In this document: positions 54,403 to 62,044 of the stretch, one piece after another
Position numbering within the stretch: the first letter of the stretch is position 1
Layout of the letters: each line of letters starts with the position of its first letter
Assembly: GCF_008802365.1 (NCBI RefSeq)
Contig: NZ_VZQZ01000002.1
Span: forward strand, 62,001-126,000
Direction of reading: 5' to 3'
Source: Oryzomonas japonica
GTDB taxonomy: Bacteria > Desulfobacterota > Desulfuromonadia > Geobacterales > Pseudopelobacteraceae
Length of the DNA: 64,000 nucleotides
Translations under genes and position numbers: made by a program
The notes under the pieces: model-generated
Told to the model about the DNA's origin: nothing
Databases searched by the model: none
The model's input: the letters and a program-made list of their open reading frames with translations, nothing else

Positions 54403-55671
54403 TTATTCCTCCCACAGCGGCAACAGCCGGGACAGATCGGTGTCGGGATGATTGCCGCAGTTGCGGTAGCTGTCATGTTCGATGGGGAGCCGGTACTTCA
54501 CCCGCAGGGCGTGCAGGCCGCGGGCCAGGCGGATGTAATAGTCCAGCGAGGCGTTTTTGTAGGCGCCCAGCGCCGTATCCGGCCGGGGCGACCAGACGAT
54601 GAGCACCGTGCTCACCCCCTGCCGGGCCAGATCCTCGGCCTCGGACAGGGTCCGCTCCAGGGCCTCGTCCTCACTGCGAAATCCGTGGGGACCAGCCAGT
54701 TCGATGCCCGCCACCAGGCCGGTGTTCACCCTGCCCGGCCCGAATATCTCCACCGCATCCACCAGCCGCTTTTTCCACTCGCGATACCCGATCCATTCCG
54801 CTTTGCCGGGGCAATGCCGGTTGAACAACTCCTCGTTCAGCACCTCGATGTCGGAGGTGTAGCTGGTCAGGCCGGTTTCGGCATAGAGCCTCTTCAACTG
54901 CTCCTTCTCGAACGCCGTTCCGATCAACTGGCTGGGAAACTTTGGGGTGCGGAAATTTTTGCCGACCTCTTTCAGGATGGCGATGTAGTAGTCGATCTCG
55001 TCGTCAAAGGGGCGTGACCCGCCGACGATGGAGCCGGAGGTCAGAAAGACCGTCGAAAACCGTCCCTCCTCCTTCAGCGCCTCGCCGATCACCGCCCCCA
55101 CCTCAACCGGATCGAGCCGCGCCGGTATCTTGAGCTCCCTGCTCCCTTTTTTCAGTTGGGTGACGATATCGCAGAAGGCGCACCCCTTGCCGTTGTTCCA
55201 AAAGGTGCAATAGCGGTACGGAAAGATGTTCAGCCGCTGGGGACGGGCGCTGACGATATTTTTCATCGGCACGCCGGAACTGCTGTCTTTGCCATAGAAT
55301 GCCGGGGCGGGCCAGTAATCCACCTCTTCCAGCGCCACTCCCGCATCGAACAGCCAGGGCCGGCCGTCGTGCAGATCGACAACATAGGGGTTCTCTTCCG
55401 GCGGCGTCGGTGTCGTGATGATCGAGGTGCCGTCCCGCAGAAGCAGCGACTCGGGCCTGAGGGCGATCACCCCGTCGCGGGTGCCGAAAATGTGGGTACC
55501 GGTGGTCTGGTGCTTTTCCGGATCGAGATAGGAGACCGCCTCTTCGGTGTAGTGCACACCCCGACGCTGTACATCGGTCTTGAGGATAATCAGGCGCGGT
55601 ACGTCCGGGTAGCGGCGAACGGCATCCTCCAGGGGCGTCCCAGGAATTTTTCTTGCCAGGGCAAGAGTCAT
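54403..55671 (-). CDS. Radical SAM protein with unusual CX8CX2C cluster motif
   Basis: 422 aa. The putative [4Fe-4S] motif YCTFWNNGKGCAFCD reads C-X8-C-X2-C, not the canonical C-X3-C-X2-C, preceded by PQRLNIFPYR. TVFLTSGSIVGGSRPFDD (GGE-like position) and SDIEVLNEELFNRHCPG, then RVNTGLVAGIELAGPHG, match the later part of the radical SAM barrel. The C-terminal IEHDSYRNCGNHPDTD has two further cysteine/histidine residues. First gene of the operon with the FMN protein and ABC transporter. Reaction unknown. Confidence 0.78.
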   Translation of the reverse strand: MTLALARKIPGTPLEDAVRRYPDVPRLIILKTDVQRRGVHYTEEAVSYLDPEKHQTTGTHIFGTRDGVIALRPESLLLRDGTSIITTPTPPEENPYVVDLHDGRPWLFDAGVALEEVDYWPAPAFYGKDSSSGVPMKNIVSARPQRLNIFPYRYCTFWNNGKGCAFCDIVTQLKKGSRELKIPARLDPVEVGAVIGEALKEEGRFSTVFLTSGSIVGGSRPFDDEIDYYIAILKEVGKNFRTPKFPSQLIGTAFEKEQLKRLYAETGLTSYTSDIEVLNEELFNRHCPGKAEWIGYREWKKRLVDAVEIFGPGRVNTGLVAGIELAGPHGFRSEDEALERTLSEAEDLARQGVSTVLIVWSPRPDTALGAYKNASLDYYIRLARGLHALRVKYRLPIEHDSYRNCGNHPDTDLSRLLPLWEE

Positions 55672-55835
55672 GACATCACTCCTTTCTCGTCAAACGGTCA
55701 CCAGTGGATACAACAAAAAAAGAGGTCAAGGAGAGAGAGCGCTTCGCTCGTTCCTTGGCCTCCAGTTTTTCTGGTCAGTCGTTGGAATACTGCGGTGTGA
55801 TCCTGGGGACATTCCCTGGTATCATCACGTGTAAT
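55672..55835 (-). ncRNA. Structured leader, candidate riboswitch/attenuator for the radical SAM operon
   Basis: About 164 nt between the predicted start and the radical SAM gene. Near its 5' end a hairpin can form: GTGAT (55828-55824) with ATCAC (55801-55797), containing CC/GG and GGGA/TCCC inner stems and an AUG loop plus a bulge GATA. Two small hairpins (CAGT/ACTG, CCAG-A5-CTGG) follow, then the intrinsic terminator at 55715-55762. I could not match the aptamer part to any riboswitch consensus I know (cobalamin, TPP, SAM, GEMM, guanidine were considered). Confidence 0.5.
55715..55762 (-). terminator. Intrinsic terminator within the radical SAM leader
   Basis: On the minus strand an 11-bp G/C-rich stem (55752-55762 with 55722-55732, one GU) with a second 5-bp GAGCG/CGCTC top stem is followed by seven T. 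It stands between the sigma-70 promoter and the first gene, which makes transcription attenuation likely. Confidence 0.75.
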
Positions 55836-55841
55836 GTGGAA

Positions 55842-55870
55842 AATCTAGCAAATCGGATACGGGGTGTCAA
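55842..55870 (-). promoter_or_regulatory. Sigma-70 promoter of the radical SAM operon
   Basis: Minus strand: perfect TTGACA at 55870-55865, a 17-nt spacer, then TAGATT at 55847-55842 (4 of 6). The predicted start is near 55835. The upstream DNA is AT-rich, as an UP element would be. It stands after the terminator of the tRNA-Pro transcript. Confidence 0.7.
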
Positions 55871-56042
55871 TCAAATAATATAATTTCTATAAATTTTATA
55901 TACAACCAGGAACGACACCCATCATAACCCGAAGGTCATGAATAGCAGAGAAGCCCGGTTATAGAAAACTTTCGCACTACCACGTCATAACCTTCGTCCC
56001 TGTCTCTAATCCGTCCAGAACATAGCTGGACAACAAAAAAAG

Positions 56043-56071
56043 AAAAAGCCCCGGAAATTCCGAGGCTTTTT
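56043..56071 (-). terminator. Terminator after tRNA-Pro
   Basis: A symmetric hairpin AAAAAGCC...GGCTTTTT with a CGGA/TCCG upper part and a 3-nt loop lies 30 nt after the tRNA. T-runs on both sides let it work in either direction. Confidence 0.75.
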
Positions 56072-56101
56072 GACTTATCCGGATGGTGCCGGACTTTAAA
56101 A

Positions 56102-56178
56102 TGGTCGGTGCGACTGGATTCGAACCAGCGACCACTAGACCCCCAGTCTAGTGCGCTACCAGGCTGCGCTACGCACCG
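56102..56178 (-). tRNA. tRNA-Pro (anticodon GGG)
   Basis: 77 nt including an encoded CCA. Acceptor CGGTGCG/CGCACCG, D-arm GCGC/GCGC, anticodon stem CTAGA/TCTAG with loop CTGGGGG (GGG anticodon), and T-arm with TTCGAAT. It begins 5 nt after the stop of the MerR-like gene, so it probably comes from the same transcript and must be released by RNase processing. Confidence 0.95.
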
Positions 56179-56183
56179 CTATG

Positions 56184-56537
56184 CTACATCTGATTCCGCA
56201 AGAGCAAAAGTTCATCTCTGATATTCCGCAACAGCAGGAGATACTTTTCCTGGGGGGCTGTCGGGAGCTGTTCATCAGCAGCGATGATCTTGCCCTTTGG
56301 GGTTATTCTTCTCTTTACACCTTCAATGGTAAACTTCTCGTCATACAGCAACCGGCGGACCAGGAGAATGATATCTACTTCCCGTTTGGAATACAGCCGC
56401 TGACCGGTGGTGCTCTTCTCAGGTGACAAAAACTCGAACTCAGTCTCCCAGAAACGGAGTACCGAAGTCTTTACGCCCGCCATCTGGGCAACCTCGCCGA
56501 TCTTGTAGTACAGTTTGTCGGGGAAGGTGGTGCCCAT
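56184..56537 (-). CDS. MerR-family transcription regulator
   Basis: 117 aa. Helix-turn-helix [23 protein letters not shown] followed by [22 protein letters not shown] and [19 protein letters not shown], which is the MerR winged-helix and dimer region. The C-terminal part is short and lacks metal-binding cysteines. This gene follows ihfA by 12 nt, a common order in this group. The targets are not known. Confidence 0.85.
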   Translation of the reverse strand: MGTTFPDKLYYKIGEVAQMAGVKTSVLRFWETEFEFLSPEKSTTGQRLYSKREVDIILLVRRLLYDEKFTIEGVKRRITPKGKIIAADEQLPTAPQEKYLLLLRNIRDELLLLRNQM

Positions 56538-56549
56538 AACAGTGTATGC

Positions 56550-56843
56550 TTATTTGGCCTCTTTCGCGACAGTATTGATCGCGTTTTTTAGAACCTGACT
56601 CGGTTTGAAAGTAAGGATGCGCCGAGCATCAATGGTAATGGTTTCTCCGGTTTGCGGATTGCGCCCTCTCCGGTCAGCCTTCCGCTTGACAACGAAATTG
56701 CCAAACCCTGCTATCTTAATCTTTTCACCATCCTCCAAGGTGCTCTTCAGGATGCTGAAAACGGTTTCAACCATTTCAGCGGACTCCTTTTTCGAGAACC
56801 CGATTTTCTGGTGAATTTTTTCTACGATGTCGGCTTTGGTCAT
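56550..56843 (-). CDS. ihfA: Integration host factor alpha subunit
   Basis: 97 aa. MTKADIVEKIHQKIGFSKKESAEMV, IKIAGFGNFVVKRKADRRGR and NPQTGETITIDARR match IHF-alpha/HU-like DNA-bending proteins, with the proline-containing RNPQTGE arm. Position after pheT is conserved for ihfA. IHF also helps sigma-54 promoters by bending DNA between activator and polymerase. Confidence 0.9.
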   Translation of the reverse strand: MTKADIVEKIHQKIGFSKKESAEMVETVFSILKSTLEDGEKIKIAGFGNFVVKRKADRRGRNPQTGETITIDARRILTFKPSQVLKNAINTVAKEAK

Positions 56844-56927
56844 AACAACCTCAATCTGCTAAGTTCTACGGCTTCTTTACAAAGGGCAATTTTTATAACA
56901 TAGGGAACGGCATTACGCAACAGGTTT

Positions 56928-59333
56928 TTATCTTATTGATACTTTTACCTTATTCAAAAGGCTGTCAACAATCTTCCCATGCACTCTTCCGGTCTCGTCA
57001 TCGGTGAGCGTGCGCTCATATGAGCGATAGCGGATGCGGACAGCGATGCTCTTAAACCCCTCAGGGATGCCCTTCCCCTGATACACGTCAAAGATATCAA
57101 CCTGTTCAACCTCTTTGGCCTTGACGCTGTGGATGCACTCGACGATCTTTTCCACCGGCAGTTCCACGGGGGCCAGCATGGCAATATCACGTGTGCTGTC
57201 CGGAAAACGGGAGGGGGCCGAAATGGTCCGTTTCTGCCGTGCCAGGGTCAGCATCTTTTCGAAATCAAGCTCAAAACAATAGACCGGCTTATCCAGGCCA
57301 AAATTATCCTGAACCGTGGGATGCAGTTCACCGACCGATCCGATCCTCTCCCTGCCGGCTACGATGCTGCATGATTTACCGGGATGATAAAACGGCTCCG
57401 GCGCATCGGCCACCCACTTCACACCGCCGATGCTCAACTGGCTGAGCAGGTTTTCTATGATGCCCTTGGCATCGTAGAAATCGACCGCCTCGTTGGCGCG
57501 ACTCCACCCCAGCCCGTCGCGTGAGCCGGTCAGGGCTCCCACCACATAAAGCGGCTCGTGCGGCATCTCCTCACCCGGAACGGGCAGATACACCCGGCGC
57601 ATCTCAAAGAGCTTCAGGTCAAGCGAGCGAAAGCTGATGTTGCGGGCAACCGTTTCGAGAACACCGGGCAAAAGGGTGGTACGCATGACCGACTGTTCAT
57701 CCACCAGGGGGTTGGCCAGACGGATCGTGCTCCGCCGCGAATCATCCCCGGGGAGCAGCAGTTTATCCGCGGCACCCGGTGCAGTAAAGCTGAAATTGAT
57801 GATCTCGTTCATGCCGTGCTTGACAAGGATATCCCTGACACTCTTCTCGAGCTGCTGGTGCCGCGTCGGACGGTCCGAGACGACGCGCGCCAGCGGCAGG
57901 GTCGCTGGAATACGGTCGAAGCCGTTCAAGCGGGCGATCTCTTCTACCAGATCAATCTCGCGCTCGAGGTCGATCCGGTAGCTGGGCGGCACCACCGCCA
58001 ACGCCCCTTCCGGTAGTTCCTTTACAGCACATTCGAGCCGTTTGAGGATGCCAATGGCCTCCTCCCGCGGCAGATCGATCCCGATCATGGCGTTGGCGCG
58101 TTCCGGGCGAAATACGATCGTTTCCGGCTCACGCCTGCCAAGGTAGACATCGAGGCTTCCCTTGGCCACACGGCCACCGGCAAGTTCCATAATCAACGAC
58201 GCAGCCCGGTCAAGGGCATGGATCACACCGCCGATATCGACTCCGCGCTCGAAACGGTGGGAGGACTCCGTATGCAGGCCAAGCCGCTTACTGGTTTTGC
58301 GGATCGCTGACGGCAGAAACCAGGCGCTCTCGAGCAGAATGTTCGTGGTGGTATCGGCAATTTCGGAGTTTTCGCCCCCCATGACACCAGCCAGGGCGAC
58401 CGGCCGCTCGGCGTCGCAGATGACCAGATCGTCGCCGGTGAGGGTACGCTGCTGGCTGTCCAGGGTTGTAAAACGCTCTCCTTCGCCGGCACGGCGCACC
58501 ACAATCCGCTGCCCGGCCAGACGATCGCAGTCAAAGGCGTGCAGTGGCTGCCCCAGTTCCATCATCACCAGGTTGGTGACGTCCACAACGTTGTTGATGG
58601 ACCGCACACCAATGGCGTTGAGCCGCTTCACCAGCCACTCAGGAGAGGGAGCTATGCGGCAGCCGCTCAGATAGCGCGCGGCATAGCGCGGACAATATTC
58701 GGCGTCTTCAACCGTTACGCTGATGTTTTTGTCGACCGGCTCACCAGACTCGTTGATCGCGTTTTCAGGACAGCGGATCTTTTGTCCCAGTTTGGCGGCA
58801 ATCTCACGGGCAATGCCCACGGCACTGAGACAGTCGGCGCGGTTGGGGGTCAGGCCGATCTCAAGAAGGGTGTCCTTCAGCCCCAGGGCGGCAAAGATTG
58901 GAGTACCGAGTTTCAGGCCGGCAGGCAGGACCATGATGCCAGCGCTTTCCGCGGACAGCCCCAATTCCTTTTCCGAGCAGAGCATGCCGCAGGATTCTTC
59001 GCCGCGGATTTTGGAACGTTTGATTTTGAAATCACCCGGGAGTGTTGCGCCGATCTTGGCCAAGGCAACCGTGTCGCCCTGTTTGAAGTTCTGGGCGCCG
59101 CAGACCACGTCCAGCACCTCGGTGCCGCTATTCACCCGGCAGAGGGAGAGTTTGTCGGCGTTGGGGTGTTGTCGTTTTTCCTCGACCACCGCCACCACGA
59201 CGTCGTCCATCCCCTCGCCAAGCTTCTCCATCCCCTCTACCTCGAGGCCGAGCATGGTAAGCAGATCGGCCAACTGATCGGGGGTGAGATCAAAATCGAC
59301 GAATTCCTTGAGCCAGTTATAGGTAACGTTCAT
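56928..59333 (-). CDS. pheT: Phenylalanine-tRNA ligase beta subunit
   Basis: 801 aa, the normal length. N-terminal MNVTYNWLKEFVDFDLTPDQL; EMAP-like tRNA-binding domain (VDVVCGAQNFKQGDTVALA); B3/B4 editing region with ENAINESG; B5 domain and central synthetase-like core (NPLVDEQSVMRTTLLPG); and C-terminal ferredoxin-fold anticodon-binding domain (FKSIAVRIRYRSYERTLTD). No frameshift or break is seen. A cytoplasmic subunit that binds tRNA and edits mischarged tyrosine. Confidence 0.96.
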   Translation of the reverse strand: MNVTYNWLKEFVDFDLTPDQLADLLTMLGLEVEGMEKLGEGMDDVVVAVVEEKRQHPNADKLSLCRVNSGTEVLDVVCGAQNFKQGDTVALAKIGATLPGDFKIKRSKIRGEESCGMLCSEKELGLSAESAGIMVLPAGLKLGTPIFAALGLKDTLLEIGLTPNRADCLSAVGIAREIAAKLGQKIRCPENAINESGEPVDKNISVTVEDAEYCPRYAARYLSGCRIAPSPEWLVKRLNAIGVRSINNVVDVTNLVMMELGQPLHAFDCDRLAGQRIVVRRAGEGERFTTLDSQQRTLTGDDLVICDAERPVALAGVMGGENSEIADTTTNILLESAWFLPSAIRKTSKRLGLHTESSHRFERGVDIGGVIHALDRAASLIMELAGGRVAKGSLDVYLGRREPETIVFRPERANAMIGIDLPREEAIGILKRLECAVKELPEGALAVVPPSYRIDLEREIDLVEEIARLNGFDRIPATLPLARVVSDRPTRHQQLEKSVRDILVKHGMNEIINFSFTAPGAADKLLLPGDDSRRSTIRLANPLVDEQSVMRTTLLPGVLETVARNISFRSLDLKLFEMRRVYLPVPGEEMPHEPLYVVGALTGSRDGLGWSRANEAVDFYDAKGIIENLLSQLSIGGVKWVADAPEPFYHPGKSCSIVAGRERIGSVGELHPTVQDNFGLDKPVYCFELDFEKMLTLARQKRTISAPSRFPDSTRDIAMLAPVELPVEKIVECIHSVKAKEVEQVDIFDVYQGKGIPEGFKSIAVRIRYRSYERTLTDDETGRVHGKIVDSLLNKVKVSIR

Positions 59334-59363
59334 ATCAGGACACCTAGAATATTCTGAATTAGG

Positions 59364-59485
59364 AGGTTGTTCAAAAATAGTCAGATCGTCGCACCCGCAG
59401 AATGCCCCAAGGAGGCGTAGCAGCGCTACGCTGCACGAAGGGGCGTTCGAGGAGGGCGGCGAGATGGCTGTTTTTCAACAACCTC
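59364..59485. repeat. 122-bp imperfect inverted-repeat element between pheS and pheT
   Basis: Outer arms GAGGTTGTTSAAAAA (59364-59378 with 59471-59485) differ at one position. The interior carries GCCCC/GGGGC arms and a central GCGTAGC-AGC-GCTACGC palindrome. The right end touches the pheS stop codon. It has the look of a non-autonomous repeat (MITE- or REP-like) copied between genes. Its copy number cannot be judged from this window. Confidence 0.7.
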
Positions 59486-60501
59486 TAGAATTGCCGCAGG
59501 AACCGCACGTCGTTCTCGAACAGCAGGCGCATGTCGCTGATGCCGTACTTCAACATGGCGATGCGTTCGATGCCCATCCCGAAGGCAAAACCGGACACCT
59601 CTTCGGCATCGTAGTTGACGTGACGGTAGACCTCGGGATCAACCATGCCGGCTCCCAGTATCTCGAGCCAGCCGGTGTTTTTGCAGACCCGGCACCCCTT
59701 GCCGCCACAGATGACGCAGGCGATGTCCACCTCGGCCGAAGGCTCGGTAAACGGGAAAAAGCTGGGACGCAAACGAACGCCGGTCTTTTGGCCGAACAAC
59801 TGATTGGTGAATATGGTCAGTATGCCCTTCAAGTCGCCGAAGGTGATGCCCTGGTCCACCATCAGCCCTTCGACCTGATGAAACATGGGGGAATGGGTGG
59901 CGTCGGAATCGCAGCGGTAGACCGTACCAGGGGCAATGATGCGCACCGGCGGCTTTTGCTTCAGCATCGTCCGGATCTGGACCGGAGACGTATGGGTGCG
60001 CAGCAGCAGGTTGTTTTCGACGAAGAAGGTGTCCTGCATGTCCCGGGCAGGGTGCTCCGGGGGAAAGTTGAGCGCCTCGAAGTTGTACCAATCATGCTCG
60101 ATCTCGGGGCCTTCCGCAACGGAAAATCCCAGGCCGGCGAAGATATCGCAGACCTCTTCGACCACCAGGGAGATGGGATGCTTGGTGCCGTTGACCGGGC
60201 GACGGCCAGGCAAGGTGACATCGATCCGTTCGGATTGCAGCCGCTGGCTCCGGGCCGCTTCACGCGTTGTTTCCAGTGCGGCATCAAGGCTGGCCTCGAC
60301 CTCTTCCTTGACGGTATTGACCAACTGTCCGACAATCGGTCGTTCCTCGGGGCTGAGCGCACCGAGCCCCTTCATGAGAGCGGTCAACTCTCCTTTGCGG
60401 CCGAGGAATCTGACCCGTATTTCCTGAAGGGCTTCCTCGCTGGAAACGGCGGCTATGGCCTTTGCGGCCTCGTCTCTCAATCTTTCAAGTTGTTCCCGCA
60501 T
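59485..60501 (-). CDS. pheS: Phenylalanine-tRNA ligase alpha subunit
   Basis: 338 aa from ATG at 60501. An N-terminal coiled coil ([16 protein letters not shown]) is followed by the class II core: motif 1 region [19 protein letters not shown], motif 2 [29 protein letters not shown], and motif 3 [29 protein letters not shown] holds the phenylalanine pocket. A terminator lies between rplT and this gene, so a promoter must lie in the 60502-60653 gap, though none was clear. Confidence 0.96.
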   Translation of the reverse strand: MREQLERLRDEAAKAIAAVSSEEALQEIRVRFLGRKGELTALMKGLGALSPEERPIVGQLVNTVKEEVEASLDAALETTREAARSQRLQSERIDVTLPGRRPVNGTKHPISLVVEEVCDIFAGLGFSVAEGPEIEHDWYNFEALNFPPEHPARDMQDTFFVENNLLLRTHTSPVQIRTMLKQKPPVRIIAPGTVYRCDSDATHSPMFHQVEGLMVDQGITFGDLKGILTIFTNQLFGQKTGVRLRPSFFPFTEPSAEVDIACVICGGKGCRVCKNTGWLEILGAGMVDPEVYRHVNYDAEEVSGFAFGMGIERIAMLKYGISDMRLLFENDVRFLRQF

Positions 60502-60653
60502 GTAGTACCCCGTAATCAAATGAATCTGCAAAATCACTCGGATGCCCGATACGAATCCCGGAGAATAGGGAGAACTCACGGTTGTCTGCCAAAACGGCAA
60601 GCAAGGGGACTGAACGGGGCAATGAAGGGATCAGGCCGATTCGTGAACCTTAC

Positions 60654-60686
60654 AAAAAAAGGAATGGGACTGTTTCATCCCATTCC
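60654..60686 (-). terminator. Intrinsic terminator after rplT
   Basis: On the minus strand GGAATGGGA-N8-TCCCATTCC, a perfect 9-bp stem, is followed by seven T. It ends the thrS-infC-rpmI-rplT transcript. Confidence 0.88.
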
Positions 60687-60714
60687 CTCAGTTTTGAAAC
60701 CAAAACCGGTCTGC

Positions 60715-61068
60715 TTAGATGCCAGCCTTGGCAAGGGTAGCGATCTGGCTGAACCCGGTCGGATCGGATACGGCGATGTCGGCCAGAACCTTACGGTCGA
60801 TCTGCACATTGGCCTTTTTGAGACCGAAGATGAATTTGCTGTACGACAGCCCGTTAAGACGGGAAGCCGCGTTGATGCGGGTAATCCACAGACTGCGAAA
60901 ATCACGCTTTTTGACACGACGGTCGCGGAAAGCGTAATTAAGGGCCCGATCAACCGCTTCGGTCGCACTGCGGAACAATTTGCTCCGTGCGCCCCGGAAA
61001 CCCTTGGCAAGTTTTAATACCTTGTTGCGTCTGCGTCTCGCTTTGAATCCTCTTTTTACGCGTGGCAT
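60715..61068 (-). CDS. rplT: 50S ribosomal protein L20
   Basis: 117 aa. [44 protein letters not shown] and [14 protein letters not shown] are standard L20 blocks. Assembly protein of the 50S subunit; in other bacteria L20 also represses its own operon. It follows rpmI by an unusually long 199-nt gap. Confidence 0.97.
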   Translation of the reverse strand: MPRVKRGFKARRRRNKVLKLAKGFRGARSKLFRSATEAVDRALNYAFRDRRVKKRDFRSLWITRINAASRLNGLSYSKFIFGLKKANVQIDRKVLADIAVSDPTGFSQIATLAKAGI

Positions 61069-61267
61069 GTTCTACTCCTTCGTGATGAATTTCGCCCGAT
61101 CCATAAGGGGAGACAGGTCCTCATGGTTCTTGGCATTATGCCGTTTCACCTGTGTGCACAGGATTGGGGGGGGTCCCATGGCGGCGAAGCGGTACTGTCC
61201 GCATCCGTCACCACATTCCGCACCCAACCGAGTGGTGCAAGCGGTGAAAGCAGGTTATGAAATCGCC
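61069..61267. other. rpmI-rplT spacer
   Basis: 199 nt with no conserved gene. The palindrome CCTGTG-TG-CACAGG lies near 61150. The gap is long for this gene pair, which is usually separated by a few tens of bases; no known element was recognised. Confidence 0.35.
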
Positions 61268-61465
61268 CTATTTGTAGGGAATCAACTTGGCAATATTTTT
61301 CTGGTCCACATCGGCAACCATGGAGCTCTGACGCAGATTCCGTTTATTCTTGCGGGTCTTGGGGGTCAGAATATGGCTGGTAAAGGCTTTGCTACGCTTG
61401 ATGCGGCCGGTTCCCGTCTTTTTGAAGCGCTTGGCGGCACCCCGATTTGTTTTGATCTTCGGCAT
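61268..61465 (-). CDS. rpmI: 50S ribosomal protein L35
   Basis: 65 aa from ATG at 61465 (upstream codons are not part of L35). [44 protein letters not shown] and a lysine/arginine-rich composition are standard. Confidence 0.96.
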   Translation of the reverse strand: MPKIKTNRGAAKRFKKTGTGRIKRSKAFTSHILTPKTRKNKRNLRQSSMVADVDQKNIAKLIPYK

Positions 61466-61509
61466 GGTTCTTCTCCTTATGTGCAATGGTAAACGGTAAT
61501 TATAATCCG

Positions 61510-62028
61510 CTATTTTTTAACCTTCGGAGCAACAATCATATACATATTACGGCCATCGACACGCGGCTGAGATTCGATCACGGCGACGTCCTGCAGCTCG
61601 GTGGCAAAGCGTTCAATGACGGCACGTCCGATATCCATGTGGGTGATTTCCCTCCCCCGGAATACCAACGTCACCTTTGCCTTGTTCCCCTCTTCGAGGA
61701 AACGCCTGACGTGCTTGATCTTGAACATGAGGTCATGTTCATCGGTTTTAGGCCGCAGCTTGATCTCTTTGACCTCGACATGAACCTGTTTTTTCTTGGC
61801 TTCCTGCAGCTTTTTGCTCTGCTGGTATTTGAACTTTCCGTAGTCCATGATCCGGCAGACAGGCGGAACCGCTGTCGGAGAGACTTCCACCAGGTCGAGC
61901 TGCTGTTGTTCGGCGAGTTCAAGCGCCTTGGAAGTAGGAATGACGCCGAGCGCCTCGCCATCGGCGCCGATGACACGGATTTCTGTGGCGCGGATGGTAT
62001 TGTTGATGTTCACGGTCGGTTTTGCTAT
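61510..62028 (-). CDS. infC: Translation initiation factor IF-3, AUA start codon
   Basis: 172 aa from an ATA at 62028. AGGAGG at 62041-62036 stands 7 nt before it, and the product then reads (M)[23 protein letters not shown], the family's usual N-terminus. A GTG at 62013 has no ribosome site and would cut off five residues. IF-3 genes of other bacteria use rare starts (AUU in E. coli) because IF-3 itself rejects them, so the protein limits its own synthesis. The two-domain layout ([37 protein letters not shown]) is intact. Confidence 0.93.
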   Translation of the reverse strand: MAKPTVNINNTIRATEIRVIGADGEALGVIPTSKALELAEQQQLDLVEVSPTAVPPVCRIMDYGKFKYQQSKKLQEAKKKQVHVEVKEIKLRPKTDEHDLMFKIKHVRRFLEEGNKAKVTLVFRGREITHMDIGRAVIERFATELQDVAVIESQPRVDGRNMYMIVAPKVKK

Positions 62029-62044
62029 GACTGCACCTCCTGAA

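Noticed and set aside
55672-55835. Assignment of the leader to cobalamin, TPP, SAM, GEMM or guanidine riboswitch class
   Set aside because: The required conserved boxes of these classes are not present; only isolated short words resemble them.
59464-61017. 517-codon plus-strand open frame opposite pheS and rplT
   Set aside because: It crosses two well-supported genes on the other strand and a terminator, with no recognisable domain.
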